Notes: generated by a model from the sequence alone, not told the origin. A DNA stretch of 64,000 nucleotides from Mycobacterium sp. ITM-2016-00318 (GCF_002968285.2 NZ_CP134400.1:1-64000), one strand, 5' to 3'. Positions 39,004 to 46,967 are shown, counted from the stretch's first letter. Numbers and translations are program-made.

Positions 39004-39627
39004 TCAATGCCACGGCCAGCTCGCCGGGCTGGTGGTGACGATCCGGGTCCACGGCCCCCGCGGCGGAGCGTCGACGAAGCGCCAGTCGACCATGCCGTCG
39101 CGGCCATTGAAGCCAAGGCAGCCGTTCAGAGCTGGCGACACGTCCATTCCACCACCTTGGGCGATGGTGTTCGCGGGGCGCCGGTCATCGGTGCCGAATA
39201 CATAGGCACGGTCGTGGTAGACCGCTGGACCGGCGTCCTCGACCTGCCCGAAACACGTGCCGCCCGGGCCCCGAATCTGCACCCAGCGGTTTTTCAGAGC
39301 GGGATCTGACACGGGCACGTCCAAATAGAACGGATTCTGCTTGGGCGTCATGGAGGTGGGGAAGTAGCCGTTGGACGAATCGCGAGAGTCCAACCGACAC
39401 ACCCCATCGCTGCCGCGGATGCCGTCACAACCGCCGTAGTTCTCCATCCAGTTCGGGTCGTAGGCGCTGATCTCCTGGCTGTCGTTGGGGCCTGAACCGT
39501 TGACCTCACCGACATGGAAGGTGTACGACAGGATGTTCGTGTGCCACGAACCGTCGTCGGCGTGCGCGGGAGTGAGAATGGCGAGGCCCAAGGCGAGGAA
39601 CAGGGCCGCACCCAGCGTGCGAATCAC
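39004..39627 (-). CDS. Secreted protein, probably double-psi beta-barrel-like
   Basis: The 207-residue protein has a Sec signal peptide (about 1-23, ending AHADD). The mature part has paired cysteines and the stretches RGPGGTCFGQVEDAGPAVYHDRAYVFG and GGGMDVSPALNGCLGF. These resemble the expansin/RlpA double-psi barrel pattern in which an Asp sits in VxD.G and DVSPAL mirrors DLSPAA. It is the last gene of the polysaccharide operon; its start overlaps the deacetylase stop (ATGA). That suggests a role in binding or modifying the exported glycan, which is inference. Confidence 0.7.
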   Translation of the reverse strand: MIRTLGAALFLALGLAILTPAHADDGSWHTNILSYTFHVGEVNGSGPNDSQEISAYDPNWMENYGGCDGIRGSDGVCRLDSRDSSNGYFPTSMTPKQNPFYLDVPVSDPALKNRWVQIRGPGGTCFGQVEDAGPAVYHDRAYVFGTDDRRPANTIAQGGGMDVSPALNGCLGFNGRDGMVDWRFVDAPPRGPWTRIVTTSPASWPWH

Positions 39628-40550
39628 GACGTCCCTTCAATTGGCGGTGCCGGCTGTACCGGACCGCCGATCACCTCGCCGACGGTGCGAACGATGACAC
39701 CGCCCTGTGCCTGCTGATCGGCGAGCCAGATGACGAAATCGGTGAATGTCGCAGCCGACGCAGTGATGTCGGAGCAGTCGATGGGGCACATGCCGTGGAA
39801 GGTGAACTGCACCCAGCCACCACCGGCCTGTGCCTCGGTCACCTGTCGTTGGTAGTCGGCCAAGGACCAGTCGGCCATAACCTGTGCGGGGGCCCTGGTG
39901 TCCATCGAGTTGACCGGCGGCACTGCCTCACCCCAGTCGCAGTCCGCGCATGTGTAGGCCGTCCCGGGGTTGGTGGGGGGATGAACAGTCGCCAGCTCGC
40001 CGAGGCCACGGGCGCTGTTGTAGCCACAGCCCGCGACGACTTGTTCGAGTTCGGGGGTGACATAGCCGAACGGGTAGGCGAAGTTGCGCACCGGAAACCC
40101 CCAGCGCATCAATTGGGTGCGGTCATTGCAGACCTCGCGTCGGACCGCCTCGACGTCCAGTTCGTCGAGCTTGGCGTGGGTGGCGGTGTGCCCGGCGATC
40201 TCGTTGCCCGAGCTGGTTGCGATCCAATCGAGGTCGGCCAGGGCCAGGAAGCCGGGCTGGCCGATGCCGCCGGAGTTGACGTAGAACGTCCCCCGCAGGC
40301 CCTGAGCATTCAGGATCTGTGCTGCCCGGGCATTGGACACCCGGCCGTCGTCGAAGGTGAGAGTGACCACCGTTTGCCCTGGAGCGAGCATCAGTGGTTC
40401 AACGACTGGTGACGGCAGGAACGGGTTGACGCGCGGAGCGGCTGATGCCGATTCCTCCACTGCGGCCACGGGCTCAGTTGGCTTGACGAGGGTGACGCCG
40501 CATCCGCTAGCCAGCAGCGTGACAGCCAGCAGCGTGCTAAGCCTATACAT
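39624..40550 (-). CDS. Lipoprotein polysaccharide deacetylase (NodB/CE4)
   Basis: The 308-residue protein has a lipoprotein signal (LLASGCG lipobox, Cys at residue 17) and a NodB-homology domain. Catalytic motif 1 is TLTFDDGR, motif 2 (HxxxH) is AGHTATHAK and motif 3 is RNFAYPFGYVTPE. CE4 enzymes remove N- or O-acetyl groups from polysaccharides. Anchoring outside the membrane fits modification of an exported chain. The start MYRLSTLL at 40550 overlaps the epimerase gene by eight bases. Confidence 0.9.
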   Translation of the reverse strand: MYRLSTLLAVTLLASGCGVTLVKPTEPVAAVEESASAAPRVNPFLPSPVVEPLMLAPGQTVVTLTFDDGRVSNARAAQILNAQGLRGTFYVNSGGIGQPGFLALADLDWIATSSGNEIAGHTATHAKLDELDVEAVRREVCNDRTQLMRWGFPVRNFAYPFGYVTPELEQVVAGCGYNSARGLGELATVHPPTNPGTAYTCADCDWGEAVPPVNSMDTRAPAQVMADWSLADYQRQVTEAQAGGGWVQFTFHGMCPIDCSDITASAATFTDFVIWLADQQAQGGVIVRTVGEVIGGPVQPAPPIEGTS

Positions 40551-41514
40551 CAGCGTTCTCCTTGAGGCCCGCAGCCACTGCGAGAATGATGTCGTCCAGG
40601 CTGGTGTCAGGCGAAAAGCCCAATCTGTGTTGGGCTTTGGCGTTGTTCGGCACCCGGCGGCGCATGTCGGCATAGCCCTCGCCATAGGCCATCGCGTAGG
40701 GCACCAATTCGATGGTGCTGGTGGACGCGGTCAGTTCGATGATTCGCTTGGCTAGGTCATGGATCGAGGTCTCCTGAGCCCCGCCAAGGTTGAAGGCGTC
40801 ACCATAAGCGCTCGGTGTCGCCGAGAGCGTCACCAATGTGGGCACGATGTCGCCGACGTAGGAGAAGCAGCGGGTCTGCAGTCCGTCACCGAACACGGTC
40901 AGCGGCTCGCCATGCAGCGCCTGCCTGACGAGGTTGGGCACCACCATGCCGTAGCGGCCGGTTTGGCGTGGCCCCACGGTGTTGAACAGCCGGGCGATGG
41001 CCACCTGCAGACCGTGCTCGCGCCAGTAGGCGTGCGCGAACGCCTCGTCGAGGCTCTTGGCGGCCGCGTAGGACCATCGCGCGACCAGCGGCGAGCCAAG
41101 GATGCGGTCAGCATTCTCGTCCAAGGAGTCGGCGGTGTTCATACCGTAGGTCTCGGAGGTGGACATCAGCACCATCACCGCGTCGGCGGCCAGTGCAGCC
41201 CGCATGACGTTCTCGGAGCCGTGGAGGTTGATCTGCATGCTGCGCAGCGGATCTTCGATGATGCGCCGGACACCGACGGCGGCGGCCAGATGGAACACTC
41301 TGTCGGCTCCGGTCATGACCCCTTCGAGTAGATCCTGGTCGAGGATCGACCCTTCGAACGTCTGTAGACGCGGATCGTCGTCGAGGTGAGCTAGGTTGGC
41401 CCGAGACCCGGTGGAGAAGTCGTCGAGCACGCTGACGTGATCTCCGTGGGCGAGCAGGTAATCGGTGAGGTGACTGCCGATGAAACCGGCACCTCCGGTG
41501 ATGACGCTTTTCAT
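40543..41514 (-). CDS. NAD-dependent epimerase/dehydratase (extended SDR, nucleotide-sugar epimerase or decarboxylase)
   Basis: The 323-residue protein has an N-terminal NAD motif TGGAGFIGSH and the extended-SDR catalytic Tyr-Lys pair in YAAAK (about residue 145). Substrate-side motifs include RLFNTVGPRQTGRYGMVVPNLVRQAL and YVGDIV. These resemble UDP-glucose 4-epimerases and UDP-glucuronate decarboxylases (UXS). The start MKSVITGGAG at 41514 overlaps the glycosyltransferase stop (ATGA). With the adjacent dehydrogenase, it may convert the oxidised sugar nucleotide. The precise substrate cannot be read from sequence. Confidence 0.88.
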   Translation of the reverse strand: MKSVITGGAGFIGSHLTDYLLAHGDHVSVLDDFSTGSRANLAHLDDDPRLQTFEGSILDQDLLEGVMTGADRVFHLAAAVGVRRIIEDPLRSMQINLHGSENVMRAALAADAVMVLMSTSETYGMNTADSLDENADRILGSPLVARWSYAAAKSLDEAFAHAYWREHGLQVAIARLFNTVGPRQTGRYGMVVPNLVRQALHGEPLTVFGDGLQTRCFSYVGDIVPTLVTLSATPSAYGDAFNLGGAQETSIHDLAKRIIELTASTSTIELVPYAMAYGEGYADMRRRVPNNAKAQHRLGFSPDTSLDDIILAVAAGLKENADV

Positions 41515-42848
41515 GACACTCTTTCTATTTCTACCGGCCGCGAAACGGAGGCAAGACAGTGCTTCCCAATCGTGTTGGAAGCAACGGTCTCCCGGCGGAC
41601 AGGACTGACCCAACTGCCGTTGGAACCTTTGACGTGGAACGCCGCCCACATGGATTTGATGACGACCACCGAGTCGATGAACCGCATGAAAGGGAAGAAC
41701 GGGATCAGCAGTAGCAGCGAGGGCCGCCGCGCTGTGATTGCGGCGTAGACGGTAAGCGTCATATCGGGCACGAAGAACCCGATCATGACGTGCCAAAGGC
41801 TCAGTGTTCCAAGGACTATGGTTCCGTTCACCATCAGATAGCCGTAGGTCTCGGCGAAGTACTCGGTGTAGATCGTGAGCGCCATTAACGGCAGCAGGGT
41901 GCCCAGCACGATGACGGACAGCAGCAGCTCGGTGGCCTGCATCACCACCGACGCCCAGAACTTGCTTACATGGCGCTTGTGCACGCGGCAGGTCTGCCAG
42001 AAGCCCAGCGTCCAGCGGTACACCTGCTTGCAGTAGTCGGTCCAGTTGTCCGGATCCTGGGTGTAGGCCACCGCGCACTTCGAGTGAAAGGCCACCCGGC
42101 CGAGCTTCTGCAGGTGGATCTCGAATGTCATGTTGATGTCTTCGACCACCAGGCCGGGGCGGGTGATGTTGACCTTGGCCAGCACGTCCGACCGGTACAT
42201 GGACGCGAAGCCCGGCGCGATCGGCATCACGTTGATGTACTTCGCCGCCTGGCCGTTCTTCACCAACCCCTGGATCACGGCATAGAGCCGCAGGCGGTGG
42301 AGCGTCAGGAAGCGCCCGCGCAATGTCTTGGGCGGTGGTTCCGTCTGGGTCTTCACTACACCCGAGACCGCCGCCACGTCGGGATCGTCGAAGAACGGCA
42401 GGCCCGTCTCCAGGTAATCGGACGACAGCCGGGTGTCGGCGTCATGGAGCATCACGATCGAAAAGCGATCCATGAGCTCGAAGTGGTCGATGCCTGCCTG
42501 GATGGCACCGGCCTTGCCCCGGTTGGGTTGGAGGTCCAGCACGTGCACTCCGAACTCCCGCGCGATGTCAAGAGTGCGGTCGGAGGAGCCGTCACTCACT
42601 ATGTGGACCTGCGAGGCCGGCAATAGCTTCAGCATGGCCACCAGTGAGGCCGCGATCACCGCTTCCTCGTTGTGTGCGGCCATGATGAGGCCGACGTCCT
42701 CGCGCTGGTACTTGGAAGCAACCGGCGGTCGAAAGCGCACGGCGATCCTGCCAGGAATTCTGGCGACGGACGCCATACCCCAGACCAGTGTGTTGAAGCC
42801 GATGACCAAGATGATGCTGATCGAGGCCAGCCATGGGTTCGGATTCAC
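41511..42848 (-). CDS. Processive family-2 glycosyltransferase (cellulose/hyaluronan-synthase-like)
   Basis: The 445-residue membrane enzyme has an N-terminal helix (about 6-26) and a GT2 domain with MAAHNEE, HDADTR (DxD), VVEDINM (acceptor-side ED) and QVYRW (QxxRW). This motif set is diagnostic of processive beta-glycan synthases. At least three or four helices follow to about residue 400. The GTG start (42848) overlaps the dehydrogenase stop as GTGA and brings in the N-terminal helix. It is the central polymerase candidate of the operon. The sugar specificity is not readable. Confidence 0.9.
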   Translation of the reverse strand: MNPNPWLASISIILVIGFNTLVWGMASVARIPGRIAVRFRPPVASKYQREDVGLIMAAHNEEAVIAASLVAMLKLLPASQVHIVSDGSSDRTLDIAREFGVHVLDLQPNRGKAGAIQAGIDHFELMDRFSIVMLHDADTRLSSDYLETGLPFFDDPDVAAVSGVVKTQTEPPPKTLRGRFLTLHRLRLYAVIQGLVKNGQAAKYINVMPIAPGFASMYRSDVLAKVNITRPGLVVEDINMTFEIHLQKLGRVAFHSKCAVAYTQDPDNWTDYCKQVYRWTLGFWQTCRVHKRHVSKFWASVVMQATELLLSVIVLGTLLPLMALTIYTEYFAETYGYLMVNGTIVLGTLSLWHVMIGFFVPDMTLTVYAAITARRPSLLLLIPFFPFMRFIDSVVVIKSMWAAFHVKGSNGSWVSPVRRETVASNTIGKHCLASVSRPVEIERVS

Positions 42849-44107
42849 GAACGCCGGTAGGTGGCGTCGAGCACCAGGTGCTTCGCCAGCCAGTCGAGGT
42901 CGGTGTTGGCATGGCGTGTGTGAACCAGCACCAAATCCCAGCTGCCCTGTTCGGGTGTTTCGTGGCTCATAAGCGTGCCCTGGGGGGTCTCCAGGCGATC
43001 CACCCAGGAGTCGGTGTACTCGACGGCAGCACCGGCGGCGATCAACTCGTCGACGATTTCGACAGCTGGGGACTCCCGGACATCGGCCACGTCGGGCTTG
43101 TAGGTCACGCCGACCACCAGGATGTGCGCGCCCGCGGTGGCGATGCCGGACTCGGCGAGCATCTGGCGGCCCTTGGCCACGATGTTGCGCGGCCGCAACG
43201 CGATCGCGGTCATCGCGGTCCGGGTCACCGGCGAGTCGTGCCGTTTGGCCCGCAACTGCCACAGCAGGTAGTGCGGATCGCAAGGGATGCAGTGGCCGCC
43301 GACGCCGGGCCCGGGGTAGAACGGCATGAACCCGTAGGGCTTGGTCGCGGCAGCGCTGATCACCTCGACGACGTCCACGTTCAGTTCACCGGCCATGTCG
43401 GAGAACTCGTTGGCCAGCGCGATGTTGACCGCGCGGAAGGTGTTCTCTACCAGCTTGGTCATCTCCGCAGCCTCAGGAGAGGACACCGCATGCAGACTGC
43501 TGGCGGTATGCCGCAGCACAGCGGTGGCCTGGGCGGTGCAACGCCGCGTAACACCGCCCAGGACTCGGGGCGTGTGATCCGGCGCGTGGGATTCCACTCC
43601 AGGATCGATACGCTCTGGGGCGAACGCCACGAAGACATCCGTGCCGATCTCGAATCCCTTGTCTTCCAAGGGCTTTACCAGCAATTCTCGAGTACAACCG
43701 ACATAAGTGGTCGAGGTCAGCACGATGGTTTGTCCGCTCACGGCGTTGGCGACCACGGCTGCGCAGGCACCTCGCAGGGCCCGCAAATCGGGGGACTGGT
43801 GAGCGTCGACCGGAGTAGGAACACAGACCACGACGGCCTCGGCCCCGGCCAGGGCGTTCGCCTCCGTGGTCAGCGCCAGCGAGTCGGCATGCAGATGTAG
43901 GGCCAGCCGGGCGCGATCTCGCGCCAGCAGGTCCACCCGAGCGCTCTTGATATCGGCCAGCCGGGTCTCGCTGACGTCGTACCCGACGATGGCGGCTCCG
44001 TGGTCCGCCAGGCTGAGCGCGGTCGGTAGGCCCACATAACCCAGTCCGACGACAGCGACGGTGCGACCGGACAAGGCCAGTGCGGGGGCGGTGATGGAAA
44101 CGGTCAT
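42845..44107 (-). CDS. Nucleotide-sugar dehydrogenase (UDP-Glc/UDP-GlcNAc 6-dehydrogenase family)
   Basis: The 420-residue enzyme has an N-terminal Rossmann motif (VVGLGYVGLPTALSLA) and the catalytic Cys loop GPGVGGHCIPCDPHYLLWQL. The C-terminal UDP-binding domain has GVTYKPDVADVRESPAVEIVDEL. It oxidises a UDP-hexose at C6 to a uronic acid. The GGHCIPxDPxYL form resembles the WbpA/WecC subgroup (UDP-HexNAc) more than classic UDP-glucose dehydrogenases, so UDP-GlcNAcA is one possible product. It is the first recognisable enzyme of the operon; the stop overlaps the glycosyltransferase start. Confidence 0.9.
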   Translation of the reverse strand: MTVSITAPALALSGRTVAVVGLGYVGLPTALSLADHGAAIVGYDVSETRLADIKSARVDLLARDRARLALHLHADSLALTTEANALAGAEAVVVCVPTPVDAHQSPDLRALRGACAAVVANAVSGQTIVLTSTTYVGCTRELLVKPLEDKGFEIGTDVFVAFAPERIDPGVESHAPDHTPRVLGGVTRRCTAQATAVLRHTASSLHAVSSPEAAEMTKLVENTFRAVNIALANEFSDMAGELNVDVVEVISAAATKPYGFMPFYPGPGVGGHCIPCDPHYLLWQLRAKRHDSPVTRTAMTAIALRPRNIVAKGRQMLAESGIATAGAHILVVGVTYKPDVADVRESPAVEIVDELIAAGAAVEYTDSWVDRLETPQGTLMSHETPEQGSWDLVLVHTRHANTDLDWLAKHLVLDATYRRS

Positions 44108-44108
44108 C

Positions 44109-44537
44109 TCAACACCCGGTCCAGCTCGACATGGTCTCGGTCTCGATGCCGACCGTCCACGCCGGAGGCGTGCCGTCGACGGCGTAGACCTGCCACCACA
44201 CGGAGCCGTTGGAGGAGGTGAGTTGCGCTTCCACAGCTCCGGAGATGGTGATGCGGTTGGCGACGACGGTGGCGGCCAACCCGGCGTTCTCTAGAGCCCT
44301 TCGGGCGTAGCCGATGAGCGGAATCCCGGCGATGGTCTTAGCTACTAATTCAGGAGTGATCAGGATGTAGTCGGATGGGGCTTCTGTCGGGGGCATTTGT
44401 TTATACCTACGATTGACTTGAGCGAAGATCTCGTTCTTCGACGGGACGGATTCAATTGTGGTGTTCGAGGGACTCGGTCCCCGATCAAGAGACGGGGCTA
44501 CTCGGCCTGGTTGGGTTTCGTCAGACGGTTTGGTCAT
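44109..44537 (-). CDS. Hypothetical protein at the head of the polysaccharide operon
   Basis: The 142-residue product is not recognised. The N-terminal 50 residues are polar and probably disordered. The rest (YILITPELVAKTIAGIPLIGYARRALENAGLAATVVANRITISGAVEAQL) looks like a compact alpha/beta domain without signal or membrane helix, ending in Cys. Its stop is one base before the dehydrogenase start. The ATG at 44537 overlaps a short upstream reading frame (TGATG), which supports this start; ATG 44396 is an alternative. Confidence 0.6.
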   Translation of the reverse strand: MTKPSDETQPGRVAPSLDRGPSPSNTTIESVPSKNEIFAQVNRRYKQMPPTEAPSDYILITPELVAKTIAGIPLIGYARRALENAGLAATVVANRITISGAVEAQLTSSNGSVWWQVYAVDGTPPAWTVGIETETMSSWTGC

Positions 44538-44620
44538 CAGGTTGAAGACCAGTGGCGCGACTCGCTAGCTGGGCCCGTGGCCGCGAGGGCCACTGTCGCT
44601 CCTGCTTTGCGAACCGTCAT
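44537..44620 (-). pseudogene. Truncated signal-peptide relic of the MTVRK secreted-protein family, now a 27-codon leader
   Basis: The reading frame begins MTVRKAGATVALAATG and stops after 27 codons. Its start and about 100 nt upstream match the 5' end of the intact secreted-protein gene at 46334-46858 (MTVRKIVAG). The rest of that gene is missing. The TGA overlaps the ATG of the next gene (TGATG), so it may act as a translationally coupled leader for the polysaccharide operon. Confidence 0.55.
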
Positions 44621-44699
44621 GGACTGCGTTCCTTACTGTGTGAAGTGGACGAAGGTCCTTTCCCGTCCGGTTCTCTCGTCCCAATTGGCGGCGAGAGTC

Positions 44700-44736
44700 G
44701 AGTGGCCGCGGTCCCCGCTGAGAGCTAGGGCCACTC
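44700..44736 (-). terminator. Hairpin terminator-like repeat, copy 1
   Basis: An inverted repeat GAGTGGCC...GGCCACTC with a 21-nt loop. It lies 12 nt beyond the end of the minus-strand open frame at 44749. The flanking AGAGCTAGGGCCACTCAG is shared with copy 3. No U-tract follows, which is usual for mycobacterial terminators. Confidence 0.5.
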
Positions 44737-44748
44737 AGCCTGTGTTCT

Positions 44749-45018
44749 TCAGGTTGCTGACGGCTTTGGGTCGGCGCGCTCCCGCGCCATCAGTTCATCT
44801 GCGGATTGCCGCAGGGCGCAGCGCGTGGCTCGTCTCACGTGTTCACTGATCACATCAACGGCCGCACCTGCCGACGGCTGCGATTCCACCTGCGCCTGCG
44901 CCTGCGACGAGACCAGCCTGGACAAGTACTCAGCGAATACTTCATCCGTTGCCAGCTGTGCCCGACGGCGTAACCGTCGCATGGAGTGTCTCTCGCTAGG
45001 CGATTGCATTGCGCGCAA
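44749..45018 (-). CDS. Possible small Arg/Ser/Ala-rich hypothetical protein
   Basis: An open frame of up to 89 codons (ATG option at 45009) has no recognised domain. The product is helical in character (RRRAQLATDEVFAEYLSRLVSSQAQAQ) and charged. It is followed by the same type of hairpin that follows the two minus-strand genes further right, which is the main argument that it is expressed. No clear ribosome-binding site is visible. It could be a remnant within the decayed duplicated segment. Confidence 0.3.
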   Translation of the reverse strand: MRAMQSPSERHSMRRLRRRAQLATDEVFAEYLSRLVSSQAQAQVESQPSAGAAVDVISEHVRRATRCALRQSADELMARERADPKPSAT

Positions 45019-45213
45019 CAGTATGGAGAAATAGCAAATATGTCAAAATTTGCGGAACGAAGGACTATCGCACGGGGGACGTAACGGCGTAGAGAGGTAG
45101 ATGAATCCATAAGACTTCAGGACAAAGGCAGGTAAGAGCAGCTGATGCGGTCTGTCCCAGCGGCACGACATAACTGTTGTAAGGCTGTTAGGCATGGGTT
45201 AGCTATCCCGGCG

Positions 45214-45750
45214 ATGGCGATTAACAACGATCTACGTGTCAACGAGGGGTAGCGCTGACACTTACCGCATCGAGCGGAACTAGTCCGACAGCGACCACGC
45301 ATGTGGATTTGCCAAGGCCTACAACGGCATCGCGCCGGTAGAACGGGTCCATGTGGAGGAAGGGGAAGGGGTGCCCCCGCCTCACTTACGACGGCCCGTG
45401 CTAGCGCGCCGAGGGGTGGGCGCAAACGTCGCCGTCAGAAAGCGCCGCGCCGCATTGCGCAGACGGATGAGGGCCAACGGTTTGACGACTTTCGCGATCG
45501 GCAGGAGTGATGGCCCGGCGACGCACTGCCGGATGCCAAGGTCGTGCGCTGAGAACTGGCCCTGCGAACCAAACGAGCTTGTCTCCACACTGTGCCGGAC
45601 GAACCCCAACACTCCGACCCGAAATAGGCACTGTAGCCAATGAATCCCAACGGGTTGTTGCAGGCTTCCACCGAGGGGTTGTTGTGCTCGAACTACGACG
45701 CCACATCATCTTGCCGGGGGACCGGCGCGAAGACAGCTGGGACGACGTCC
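45214..45750 (+). pseudogene. Decayed copy of the 48659-49669 gene pair
   Basis: This stretch aligns collinearly with the intact gene at 48659-49111 and then with the 3' part of the HTH gene at 49193-49669. A 30-nt block is identical (45315-45344 versus 48753-48782). Further matches include AAGGTCGTGCGC near 45538 and the AATCCCAACG...GACGAC end (about 45639-45745 versus 49497-49599). Frameshifts and stops destroy both frames, and about 400 bp spanning the gene junction are deleted. The start codon position has become ATT. Confidence 0.85.
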
Positions 45751-45830
45751 GTGAATGCCGATGCCGCGCAGGCCACTTCGGCCGGTGCGGCATCGGTGTT
45801 GCTCACCTCGTCACCCTAGCGCTTGTGGCC
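45751..45830 (-). pseudogene. Copied 5' fragment of the pirin gene
   Basis: About 80 bp match 38834-38914 with only a few differences. They cover the pirin start codon, its first about 18 codons and about 24 bp upstream (CACCTCGT.ACCCTAGCGCTT). The match begins abruptly where the decayed HTH-gene copy ends, so it marks a recombination junction. Confidence 0.8.
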
Positions 45831-45956
45831 GACCGCCGAGGCGGTGTTCAGTTGTGGTCGAACAATGCGTCACTTCGAGTCCAAGCGCGCGTCAGTCGCG
45901 CGACAATGACATGCGGCGGCCGAAGGTAAGTTGACGCCGGAGAAGGAAGGTGCGAC

Positions 45957-46184
45957 GTGGAAGAGACCAGGCCTAATCGCAGGCCCGGTGCCGATACCCC
46001 TCGCATCGACCCGGGCCACGACTATGAGTACGACGAGGCACACGACATGCAGGTCGGGCCGGTGCGCGAGATGGCGTGGCTACATCGAGTCGATGCCCCG
46101 TCGGGTGTGAACGTCGGCGAGGGCGGGGACTATGGCTATGACGAGGCCCACGATTTCTGTGCACGACGACCAACGAAGACGTGA
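45957..46184 (+). CDS. Small acidic protein with duplicated DYxYDEAHD motif
   Basis: The 75-residue protein is not a recognised family to me. It contains GHDYEYDEAHD (about residues 20-30) and GGDYGYDEAHD (about 56-66), an internal repeat separated by a neutral linker. There is no signal peptide or membrane helix. GTG 45957 is preceded by a good AAGGAAGG site (45943-45950). The repeat pattern and ribosome-binding site argue for a real gene; the Asp/Glu/His/Tyr clusters could bind metal, which is speculation. Confidence 0.65.
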   Translation: MEETRPNRRPGADTPRIDPGHDYEYDEAHDMQVGPVREMAWLHRVDAPSGVNVGEGGDYGYDEAHDFCARRPTKT

Positions 46185-46279
46185 CAGCGCGCCCCTATCC
46201 GAGCTAGTTCCGGATCGCCTCAACACAGCTAGGTGGCGCCCTAGACCACACCGGTCGGATTTGTCGAAGGTGATGAACC

Positions 46280-46315
46280 GAGTGGCCCCGTCCCGTCAAA
46301 GATCAGGGGCCACTC
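46280..46315 (-). terminator. Hairpin terminator-like repeat, copy 2
   Basis: A perfect 10-bp stem GAGTGGCCCC/GGGGCCACTC with a 16-nt loop, 19 nt beyond the stop of the minus-strand secreted-protein gene. It is related to the copies at 44700 and 46932. Confidence 0.7.
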
Positions 46316-46333
46316 AGCCTTGTTTGGAGATGG

Positions 46334-46858
46334 CTAGCAGAGACCGCCCGGAACCTTGTTGACCGTGATGTGGTCGGCCTGGCCGGTGAGCGTGCTGCCG
46401 CACGCGGACAGGTTCGTCACGCCTGCGTCGTTGCCCTGGCCGCTGGCGGTGACGACACCGCCGACGTTCACGACGGTGTTGTCGTGTGTGTTGCCACCCA
46501 GCGTGGTCACACCGAATGCGGTGATGACATTGTTGCCCGACGTGCCGGAGCCGGTGACCGAGTGACCGTCGATGGAGACGACGTTGTTGCGCTCACCCAG
46601 CGCGGTGGCCGATGACCCCAGCGGCGAGAGGCCTGTGTTGATCGCCAGCGCCTGGTTGTTCTTGCCCACCGTGCCCGAGTTGGCGGTCGCACCGTTCCCG
46701 AAGGTGGTGGCGGCTCCGCCGTTACTGGAGAACGAGATGCCCGGACCACTCGGTGCTGGTGCTGGATCGACGGCGAAAGCCGTTCCAGCACCGAATATTC
46801 CCACTGCGCCCAACCCGGCAGCCAGAACTGATCCTGCAACTATCTTGCGAACTGTCAT
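46334..46858 (-). CDS. Secreted Gly/Asn/Thr/Val-rich protein
   Basis: The 174-residue protein has a Sec signal peptide (about 1-29, ending TAFAVDP). The mature chain is rich in short beta-prone repeats with many Asn, Gly, Thr and Val (GNGATANSGTVGKNNQALAIN; NNVISA-like NNVITAFGVTTLGGNTHDNTVVNVGG). It has two Cys near the C-terminus, suggesting a disulfide. The pattern suggests a beta-solenoid surface or cell-wall protein; no enzymatic motif is visible. It has its own terminator hairpin downstream. Its promoter and start are duplicated at 44600-44745. Confidence 0.8.
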   Translation of the reverse strand: MTVRKIVAGSVLAAGLGAVGIFGAGTAFAVDPAPAPSGPGISFSSNGGAATTFGNGATANSGTVGKNNQALAINTGLSPLGSSATALGERNNVVSIDGHSVTGSGTSGNNVITAFGVTTLGGNTHDNTVVNVGGVVTASGQGNDAGVTNLSACGSTLTGQADHITVNKVPGGLC

Positions 46859-46931
46859 GTCGCATTTCCTTACAATGAGATTGGACGAGGATTTCCCCGT
46901 CCGGTTACTTGCCCGAGGTTTCGGGCGAGTC

Positions 46932-46967
46932 GAGTGGCCCCGGTCCCGGTAAGAGCTAGGGCCACTC
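46932..46967 (-). terminator. Hairpin terminator-like repeat, copy 3
   Basis: A GAGTGGCCC/GGGCCACTC stem located 36 nt beyond the stop of the PE-PPE hydrolase gene and upstream of the secreted-protein gene. The segment 46952-46975 is identical to 44721-44744. Confidence 0.65.

Noticed and set aside
45401..45793. Minus-strand frames across the decayed duplicate
   Set aside because: They are antisense to the pseudogene relics and cross the pirin-fragment junction, so they are chance frames.
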